DNA of 64,000 bases from Diacronema lutheri (lineage: Eukaryota > Haptophyta > Pavlovophyceae > Pavlovales > Pavlovaceae). Shown here one piece after another: positions 57,701 to 64,000 of this stretch (positions are counted from its first letter, which is position 1; each line of letters starts with the position of its first letter). Location of the stretch: the NCBI GenBank assembly GCA_019448385.1, contig JAGTXO010000022.1:503501-567500 (forward strand), read 5' to 3'. A program made the translations under genes and the position numbers. The notes under the pieces were generated by a model, which saw only the letters and a list, made by a program, of their open reading frames with translations, was not told where the DNA came from and searched no databases.

Positions 57701-59968
57701 GCCACTGCCGGGGGCGCGGCTCGCCGCGCGCACCGCGCGCCGCCAGGCCGGCGCGAACATGAGCGCCGGCTCGAGCGCCGCGAGCGCGCGCGCCTCGCGC
57801 GCGTCGCTCGCGCCGAGGCGCGGCGGCACGCGCGCGGCTCCGCGCGGCGCGGTGCCTCGGAAGCGTGGGCTCAGCGTGTAGGCGAGGTGCTGCGGCACGC
57901 CGCGCGCCTCCGCGCGCGCGCGTCCGTCCTCGACCTCGCGCCGCGCCTTCGCGATCGCCGGCGTGGCGCGCGCGAGCCAGTCGGGGTCGGCGGGCAGGTG
58001 GATCACGACGAGAATCGGCGCCCAGTCCAGCCGCGGGTTCTTGTGACGGTCGGGCACGACCCACACGAGCAGCACCGTGCCCTCCGCGCCGCACGCCGCC
58101 TCGTAGATCCTGGGCTGCGAGCGCCAATCGGGCCTGACGCGCAGCGCCCGCGCGTGGTCGATGGCGGCGGCGCGGTCGCCATTGAAGTGAACCGTCGTCA
58201 CCTCGCCGATGACGGACCGGCCGGACCGCCAGCAGAACACCGCGTCCGCCGACCCGCCGGCGATGGCCGCGAGCGATTCGGGCGCGGCGAGCCGCGGCAA
58301 GCCCTCGAAGGCGGCAAAGTCCTCGTGCGCATTGTACACGCCGCCCCAGCCGTCGTGCGCGTACGCGCGCGCGGCCGCTCGTACCGCGCGCGGCTGGTTC
58401 TCCACGCCCGACGTCATGTGCCATGTCGTCCCCGCGAAGCCGGGCTCGCCCAGCTCGGCCCGCACGACGGTACCGTACCCCGCGCCCTGCGTCGGGGCGG
58501 CGAGGTGGTGCATGCCCGCGCCGGTCACGCCCTCCGTGCGCTGCCGCGTGACGATCGTGCCCGTCGCGTGCGCGAAAAGCGTGTCGACCACGGCGGGCGC
58601 GCGCCCGCTGTTCGCCCGTAGCCGCGCCCTGCCCGCTTTTAGCTGCTCGGGGTCCTTGGCGTCGTACACGCGCGCGTCCGCGTCGCCCTCATCAGGCGCA
58701 GTGTAGACGCAGCGGCGTTCGAGCGGCGCCGAGCCACCGCCGTCCGCCGCCGCCGGCGAGGTTGGCGCCGCGCCCGCCGCCACCGCGCTCGTCGCCGCCG
58801 TGCCCGTCGCCACCGCCGCAGCCGCCGCGCCCGCGGGGTCGTCGTCCCCGTCCTCCGCGCCCTCCCCGTCGTCAGCGGTGGTGGCGTCGCCATCGTCCCC
58901 GTCGCCCTCGCCCCCGCCGAGGCTGCTGAATGGTCGGGGCCCCCACGCCGAGGCGGCGCGCCGCTGCGGCGCACGCGGCGGTGGCGCTCGCGACGGCGGC
59001 CTTGGCGCCGCCGCGCCGCGCGGCCTGGCCGCCGTCGACAGCGCGCGGCCTGCAGCGCCCGTGAGCGCGTCGAGCGCGGCCGTGCGTGCGATGCGGTCGT
59101 CGGGCGCGCGCAGCGCCGCCTCGACGGCCTGCAGCAGCCCGTCGGGCGCGGATCCGCCGACACTGGCATCGCACGCCTCGGCGAGCCGCGCGGCCTCGGC
59201 GAGCCGCGCGGCCTCGCGGGTGAACGGGCCGAAGCGCCTGGCGCGGTCGCCGAGCAGAGCGCCGATGGCGGCGCGGAGCGTGCGCGCGCGGGTCTCCTCG
59301 TACGCGGCCGTCGTGAGGCGCGCGAGGCGCGCGTCCAAAGCCTTCTTGATGTCGACAAGGACACTCGCGCGGCGGCCGTAGAGCGTCGATGCGCTCGCCA
59401 CGACCTCGGCCGCGACTGTTGCCGCGGCGAAGCAACACGCGGCCCCACTCTGCGGGGGCGCCTTGAAGGCATCGATGGGCGGCGCTGTTCTGCCGATGCG
59501 CTGCGCAAGCTTCTTGATGAGCACGCCGGCCGCCGTGGCGTACGCCGATTCGCCGTTGCCCAAGGTGCGCGAATCGGCGAGCAGGGCGAGCGCGGCGCCG
59601 GGCGGCGCGCCGCGCTGCGCGGGCGGCGCGAGGAGCAGGTACGCCGCCGTCCAGTGCACGAGGCCGCTGGACGCGCGGAGGCAGAGCGGTAGCACGACCA
59701 CGAGCACCTGCCCAAACCGGTCCGCATCCGCGCATGCTTTGCGCAGGTTGCGCAGCGCCACCTTGAGCGCATGCTGCGAGCACCCCGTGTCGCCCACCCT
59801 AACCCTGCTCGTGCCGAAATCCGCGTAACGCAGCAGGGCGATGAGGCAAGTGGATGGGACCACGTGGGGGTGGGTATCTCCCGGCGACAGAATGGTGCTG
59901 AGGGCCAGCGAGAAACTGTCCGAGCCGCCCCGCCCGCCGGGCAAAGCGTCCTTCACGGAGTCCTCCAT
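41066..59968 (-). CDS. Giant protein: C48-like proteases, YqaJ exonuclease, chromodomain, C-terminal Fanzor
   Basis: Exons 59968-56294, 56160-42919 and 42790-41066 total 18,642 bases and about 6,213 aa. Introns of 133 and 128 bp (GTAGGC...GCGCAG and GTGCGC...GCGCAG) are both phase 0, and each moves the reading exactly into the next long frame. Exon 2 alone is 13.2 kb without a stop. Order: Ulp1/C48-like protease (105-178), putative membrane helix (about 1094-1125), coiled and Ala-rich regions, second C48-like protease (2507-2576), decayed C48-like modules, YqaJ exonuclease (about 3966-4140), Pro/Ala linker, chromodomain (about 5200-5256), Fanzor (about 5346-6213), Asp/Gly-rich tail. Start MEDSVKDALPGG at 59968 is the first ATG in frame. 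The proteases may cut the chain into mature parts. No transposase, integrase or capsid recognised. Whether it is mobile or domesticated is open; read-through without processing is also possible. Confidence 0.75.
44068..44238 (-). other. Chromodomain in giant protein
   Basis: YEVEAVVDERRKAGKKVTFQ, then FRIRWRGYDESADTWEPEAN, is a textbook chromodomain with the aromatic-cage Tyr, Trp and Tyr/Trp positions filled. Chromodomains read methylated histone tails and steer integration or binding in several retroelements and transposons. It lies about 90 residues before the Fanzor region. Confidence 0.9.
44450..45600 (-). other. Two decayed C48-like modules
   Basis: Around 45,200-45,600 a module ends in EPQSACNARAAALLCLQAV, with the Gln and Cys of a Ulp1-type active site but no clear His-Asp pair. 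Around 44,450-44,800 a second has SQPRGGDDGARALATFACL, where the Cys position reads Asp. Both keep a preceding beta-rich VLLCVPV or LVLHTP segment as in the complete modules. Confidence 0.45.
45975..46110 (-). repeat. Pro/Ala linker repeat
   Basis: 18-bp units encoding PPPAAA in tandem (about seven), between the YqaJ-side region and the C48-like modules of the giant protein. Likely a flexible linker. Confidence 0.85.
47430..47940 (-). other. YqaJ/lambda-type exonuclease domain
   Basis: Begins QRSPRWHDERWEEVTGSKVG as in YqaJ proteins, then GILGEAVALRKL (Glu4023), FSPDGL (Asp4061), VLVEVKTL (Glu4076, Lys4078) and DQLQLGMHVLG. These are the PD-(D/E)XK residues of the lambda exonuclease fold, complete. 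Such 5'-3' exonucleases make single strands for annealing-type recombination and are carried by phages and some eukaryotic mobile elements. Confidence 0.85.
49860..50110 (-). other. Decayed C48-like module
   Basis: VHGWCAH and WEVEQIAGDAPDQAGMAALR resemble the His-Trp and Gln-Asp-Cys-Gly blocks of a Ulp1-like protease, but the nucleophile position is not Cys. Residues about 3240-3330. Confidence 0.4.
51640..51860 (-). repeat. GCG/GGC trinucleotide region (poly-Ala, poly-Pro)
   Basis: Near-pure GCG arrays encoding runs of Ala and Pro within exon 2, separating the second C48-like protease from the following domains. The frame stays open throughout. Confidence 0.85.
52090..52620 (-). other. Second complete C48-like protease module
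   Basis: LPQAEVERIASGDMLASTVD resembles the substrate-groove helix of Ulp1-type proteases. SGHFTALRL (His2507), AVLVDTL (Asp2530), NEAAQRG (Gln2571) and ATCGL (Cys2576) give the order His-Asp-Gln-Cys with a Gln-Cys spacing of 5, close to the 6 in Ulp1. Confidence 0.65.
52790..53085 (-). repeat. Imperfect ~54-57 bp tandem repeat in the giant gene
   Basis: Four to five units encode a 18-19 residue peptide with the core FAPAADGVFPA. It lies just N-terminal to the second protease module; the repeated sites could be cleavage sites, though this is speculative. Confidence 0.75.
59430..59670 (-). other. First C48-like protease module
   Basis: VHWTAAYLLL (His105-Trp106), LLADSRTL (Asp131), PPQSGAACCF (Gln172, Cys177/178). 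His-Trp, Asp-Ser and Gln six residues before Cys follow the Ulp1/adenain pattern closely. Confidence 0.65.
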
Positions 59969-61353
59969 CTGCAGACTGTGGGCACGTCAGTGTCCGGATG
60001 GCGGCCCGGATGATACTTGGGAGAATTTACATGATGCCCTGGAGAATGCCCCGCTCTCCCACAACCAGGACCCGCCAGCGCGCCGAGCCTACTCGTTTGC
60101 CCGCGCCGCCTCTCTTTGCGCGCCCGAGCGCGGCCTCCGAGCGCGGCCAACGTCCTCCGGGGGCGTGCATCGTGGCTGCTCGGAGGGGCTGCGACGCGGC
60201 GAAAGCTCGCTGCGCGGCCGCAACGTGAGCGCGCGCGCGCGGCCGCGCGCCGGCCTGCGCTGCTCTGCACGGCCGCGCGCCGGCCTGCGCAGCCTCGTCG
60301 CGCAGCGTGAGCGCGAGCGCGCGCGAGGTGAGCTCGGCGGATGGGTGCGCGGCGGCGTTGGCGGCGGGTGCGGCGGCAGGCTGGGCGGCGGGTTTGGACG
60401 GAGAGTGTCGGGGAAGAACGGGGCGCATCCTGGCTGGGAGTTGGACGGCGCCCACCACGCGCTGGCGGATCCTGGTTGCCACCACCACCCCCCCCCCCCC
60501 CCCCGGAGACGAGGACCAGGGGCATGGCCGACTCGCTGCGCCGCACAGCGCGCGGCGCGCGGCATGCTGCGCGACCTCAAGCACATCCAGCCGCGCTCCG
60601 CCCACGCAACGCGCGCAATGCCGCGTTGCACTGCAGGTGTGCACGTGCGGCTCTCACGCGCACTGTGTTGCACGGACGGCATCACGCCACCGAGCTGCGT
60701 CCGGACCACGCGCCGCGCGCAGGCGACCACACAGGGGCGCGCCGCGCCGCGCGTGCGCGCCCTCGCAACCGTTGCAGCACGCTCTGCCTTGCACTGCGCC
60801 GAGCCGCCGCGCGCTGTGCGCGTGCATGCAGGGCGCACGCGTGCGACGAAGCGCGCGCGCGGCGAGGCGCGCGGGCGGCTCGCTGCGCGGGCGGCAACGC
60901 GCCCAGCTGCGCCCAGGCCAGGCGCGCGCCCGCGAGTGCCACCGGGACGCACTGCCCCCGCCGGGGTCGCCGCGCGCTCTGTGTGTGCGCTCGCGCGCTG
61001 CGAGCGCGGCGGAACGTTCGTGCATGGCGCGAAGAGCGCGGCACCCGAAGACGGCTGCCCCGAGCCCGCGCCGGGTGGCAGCGAGCGGCGGCACCTCCTC
61101 GGCGAGCCCGCCCCGCGCCTTCCCCTCCACGTGGCGTTTTGAGGCAGACGGACACGCGCCCACACTGCGACTGGGCACGCTGCTCGAGGCAGACACGCAC
61201 CCAACGCGCGCGCACCACGCGCCCGCGTCGGCGGGCCGGTGTGAACGAGCGAGAGCTCGGTGTCGCCAACGGGGGCACGGGCGCGACTTCGGTCCGCCTC
61301 TCGACGGACGCAGGCGACGCTGCCGGGAACTTCCCCGACGCCTGCACATCCAG
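59969..61353. other. Unresolved region upstream of the giant gene
   Basis: Contains the presumed promoter of the giant gene in the first few hundred bases. A 17-C run (60,488-60,504) suggests a plus-strand intron. Long overlapping frames exist on both strands but none looks protein-like, being dominated by Arg, Ala, Cys and Gly. No inverted terminal repeat matching the 40.6-kb end was found by eye. Confidence 0.4.
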
Positions 61354-61872
61354 GGCTTCGAGGTACAGAGCTGGGCAACAGTGCCGCTCGTCACCGATGA
61401 GGCGGCCAAGCTCGCTATCCTTGCTGCCCTCGGCTCCACCAAACAGCCGGGCGACCCAACGGTTCGTGATCGCCTGGCCGCCAGGTGCGAACCGCGCCCG
61501 TGCAAGCGCTTCACCCGCATTCTCCGCCCCGCTGCGGACGTCCGCCTGCCGGCCGCGAACACGGCCGGTGCGCGTTGCCGCCTGGCCCAACACGAAAACC
61601 CGCCCGCCCCCGAGGCCGCAGGTCCTACCTGCCCAAGCGCAGCCCAACGGCACGCAGACAGCCCGCCTTGGCAACCGACTCGTGCGCGAGCGCTCCGCCC
61701 TCCACAAGAGCCTGCCCCACGCCACCGCCGACGCGGAGCCAGCGCAGCCGACGCCCCTCCGCGACGCTCGCGCCGCAAGGCGCAAGGGCCCCGGCGAGAC
61801 GGCGTCAACCAAGCCCGCCGCTGGCACAGCGCCGGCACCCGGAGCCCACCCCAAGCCCCCGCGCACGCCTCG

Positions 61873-61912
<40 letters not shown>

Positions 61913-62731
61913 ATCGGCGGACCGATTGCGTTTTGGTGCGCCAGGCTCAATGCGCCATCGCAGTGGCGGGCCCGCAGACGCAGACGCTGACATGCCCAAC
62001 GCTGGGCACTGAGGCCGCAGGCCGGCCCTCCTGGACCTGGCGGGCGAGCTGCCCGCGCAGCGGCCACGCGAGCCTCGCACTGACCGTGGCGGTCGCTGCC
62101 ACCGTGATAGCTGCGGGTGCGGCGGCCTTGGCCCCAACCCCATCATCCGTCTTCATCCCCGCCCTGCTCGCGCTCGCGGCCTACGTCGGCAATCCCTGCA
62201 CCGGGATCCGCCCCGCGAAGTCCACACAAGACTTATCCGTGCTGCACGCCAGCCGCGCGCGCCGACGCGCGCCGCTCCCACACGCTCACCTCCGTTTCCG
62301 CGGGCGGCCCAACGCCCCCCCCCCCCCCCCCCCCCCTCCCCCCCCCCCCCCCCCGGCAGGCGGCCATCGAGCCGCATTAGCACACCCGCCCGGGGCCTCC
62401 CGCCGCACCCGCAGCGGCTCGGCGCCTTGAATCCTCCCGTCCCCCGGGGTGAGGCCTTCAACCCGGGCCCAGCGCGCTCCGACTGCCTCACGCGCGCCAG
62501 CGCCAACCTCGGCGGCATGGTAGACCCCGAGCGAAAAGCCGCACTTCTCGCCGTCCTCGTCAGGCGCAAGTACGTTATCCTGCTCCTACTGCCGACGCGG
62601 CTCCCGCGCGCGCGGACTACTACGCCGGGCAGATCGCCGCAGACGCACGTGAGTGCACACGTGCGGACAAGGCGCACACGCTCGACGTCCAGTTAGCGCA
62701 CGTGCACGTGCGCGCCACTGGTCACATTTGA
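61354..62731 (+). CDS. Candidate plus-strand split gene, structure unresolved
   Basis: The best exon is 61,354-61,484: acceptor CATCCAG, donor CAG/GTGCGA, encoding GFEVQSWATVPLVTDEAAKL and ILAALGSTKQPGDPTVRD, with a normal amino-acid mix. Later protein-like stretches are SSVFIPALLALAAYVGNP (about 62,140), MVDPERKAALLAVLVRRK (about 62,518) and DYYAGQIAADARECTRADK ending at a stop at 62,729-62,731. Poly-C runs at 61,873-61,911 and 62,315-62,354 precede AG acceptors, the second directly before CGGCAG. The exons cannot be joined confidently and no family is recognised. Convergent with the protease gene to the right. Confidence 0.3.
61873..61911 (+). repeat. Poly-C tract (39 C)
   Basis: Longest homopolymer run in the window; reads as Pro or Gly in the overlapping frames and is more likely intronic. 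Confidence 0.9.
62315..62354 (+). repeat. Poly-C tract (40 nt, one T)
   Basis: Runs straight into a CGGCAG acceptor-like sequence on the plus strand. Confidence 0.9.
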
Positions 62732-62896
62732 GCGTCCGTGCTCGCCCACAGCGTCGCCATCCACAAGATGCGCGCTGGAGCCATCCAAGCAGGGCTCTGC
62801 CTGCTCGGCTTCCGCAAGGCAATTTGGGCCGCGGACAGCGGACAGCGGACGGCGTGCGCGTGCGAGGTGCGAAAGGTGGAAGAAGGTAGGGAGAGT

Positions 62897-62899
62897 TGT

Positions 62900-62939
<40 letters not shown>
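62897..62939 (-). repeat. TG run followed by poly-G (26 G)
   Basis: On the minus strand this is a C run followed by CA repeats, directly after a GCT/GTGCCC donor-like site of the protease gene, so it sits in a sense-strand intron like the other C runs. Confidence 0.85.
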
Positions 62940-62942
<3 letters not shown>

Positions 62943-62944
<2 letters not shown>

Positions 62945-64000
62945 CGGCCGCCGGAGACGAGGACGCACTCACCGCTGTTGGCAATGCGCGCGTCACGGAG
63001 ACAACTTGGCGGGCCTCGCACGCAGCTGGGCCGATCGCCGCCGTAGAGATGTCTGCAGCCGTCTCCGCGATGCCGATCGTCGCATCTGTTGGCACCGCTG
63101 CCATCTGCCGCACCCGCGGCCAGGCTGCCGGCAAGGTCGGCGCGTCGGGCTCCGAGCTCGGCCACGCAGGCGATGCGGCCGACGGCGGTGACGCTGAGCC
63201 CAGCGCCGGGTCCAACGGCTCCACGTCGAGCCGGCTGTGAACGAGCATGCTCGCACCACTTGCCCACGCCAGCGCGTCGGACTCAGGCACGTTGTAGATC
63301 TGCGCGGGCAACGCGCGTGCGTGCGGCAGGCGCGCGCGCGAGCTTTCAGGCCACGCGCGCGTGCCGCGCGGGAGGACGGGGCGGTCGCGGCTGCGCTCGA
63401 CCGCCGGTCGCGGCACCGAGCGACCGTGCGCGCCGCCGCACGTTGTAGTCGTCGCACGGAAACCAAGCCTCGTTGCGGAGCACGATGGCGACAAGGTGCC
63501 CGCTCATCGGCCCCTCGCCCACGTGCACCACGCCGGCGACGGGGAGGTGGTCGCGCCCGCCGAGCAGCAGCCGCGGCGCGCACACGAGCGCGCGGTTGTT
63601 CTTGCACTGCGAGCCATTGCCGCGCGTCGTGCGCGGCGCCTCGACAGCAATGCTGGCTGGCGTGAGCACGCCCGAGTGGCCCGCGTTCGTGTGGCGATCC
63701 CGCGGCGGCCCAGCGGCGCCCCCCAGAGCGTGTGCAAGCGCGCGCGCCGCATCGCCGCCGACGCTGACGAGTACGGCGATGCCCTCGCCGGCCTCTGAAG
63801 GCACGGCGATCTGCTCGAGCACTGGCCCGACGCGTGTGTCGGCTTCAAAGGCCGCAGCGAGCCCGGGCACTCGGCCGAGCAGCAACCGGAAGAACTCAGC
63901 GGCATCCTGCGGCGTCCTTCGCGCGCCACGGCCCGAGATGACGTCGATGACGGACACAAGACACAGCCGTGTCGGCGCCCTGGTGTCCTCGATCAGCGTG
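62943..64000 (-). CDS. Ubiquitin-specific protease, C-terminal half (partial)
   Basis: C19-family deubiquitinase running off the right edge. The first in-window exon has TPQDAAEFFRLLLGRV, equivalent to the QDAxEF block downstream of the catalytic Cys, and GHLVAIVLRNEAWFPCDDYN, equivalent to the His box in which GH-Y reads GHLVAIV. An intron 63,441-63,300 (GTGCGG...GCGCAG, 142 bp, phase 0) joins it to a segment ending ASGASMLVHSRL, the usual AYxLxYxR end of the fold. The tail beyond is low complexity; a donor at 62,942 and a C-rich intron suggest one more exon. The catalytic Cys box must lie past base 64,000, so activity cannot be judged. Confidence 0.65.

Noticed and set aside
41066-59968. 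Reading the giant gene as a Polinton, virus or capsid-bearing element
   Set aside because: No capsid, packaging ATPase, integrase, polymerase or terminal repeats were recognised; a Ulp1-like protease alone is not evidence for a virus.
40598-59968. Terminal inverted repeats at the two ends of the giant gene
   Set aside because: Eye comparison of 40.56-41.07 kb with 59.97-60.2 kb gave no matching inverted or direct repeats.
61800-62067. Minus-strand glycine-rich protein over the poly-C tract
   Set aside because: The Gly run is only the complement of a C homopolymer, and the flanking residues show no protein-like pattern.

Overview
The window is nuclear DNA of a very GC-rich, gene-dense unicellular eukaryote. 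Spliceosomal introns of about 80-340 bp (donors mostly GTGCGC or GTGAGT, acceptors GCGCAG or CTGCAG) split several genes. The gene set points to an alga, most likely a haptophyte: a leucine-synthesis enzyme, a KRE6/SKN1-type beta-glucan enzyme and organelle-type leaders, with alanine- and arginine-rich proteins. The taxon is inferred from style and content, not proven.

1-28.3 kb is compact housekeeping sequence with alternating strands. In order it holds a fused LeuC-LeuD isopropylmalate dehydratase (5' end outside the window), a GH16 beta-glucan enzyme, a GB1/RHD3 (atlastin/GBP-like) membrane GTPase, a tRNA-dihydrouridine synthase, a coiled-coil protein, the splicing factor PRPF18, an OsmC protein, a PQ-loop membrane protein, a large leucine-rich-repeat protein, a secreted protein of unknown function, an ARM-repeat protein, an unrecognised protein and a JmjC-type dioxygenase. 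Three neighbouring pairs are head to head with start codons only 32-56 bp apart. Gaps at 18.8-19.7, 21.0-22.0 and 25.2-26.2 kb are filled by one interspersed repeat family of about 555 bp and by 65- and 71-bp minisatellites.

28.6-40.6 kb carries two large minus-strand genes. One joins an EF-hand, a SAM domain and C2 domains (1,882 aa). The other is a polyglutamine/TPR protein (1,743 aa) whose first intron holds a long TG/CA microsatellite.

41.1-60.0 kb is the standout. One minus-strand gene with only two short introns, both restoring the frame exactly, would encode about 6,213 residues. It carries Ulp1/C48-like cysteine-protease modules (two with complete triads and several decayed), a YqaJ/lambda-type exonuclease, a chromodomain and, at its C-terminus, a full Fanzor (eukaryotic TnpB-like, RNA-guided nuclease). 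The 500 bp behind the Fanzor end include a hairpin and are where a guide RNA would be expected. No transposase, integrase, capsid or terminal repeat was recognised, so it may be a mobile element with a giant polyprotein or a domesticated gene.

60-64 kb has a poorly resolved plus-strand split gene with long poly-C tracts and the C-terminal half of a ubiquitin-specific protease on the minus strand, running off the right edge.
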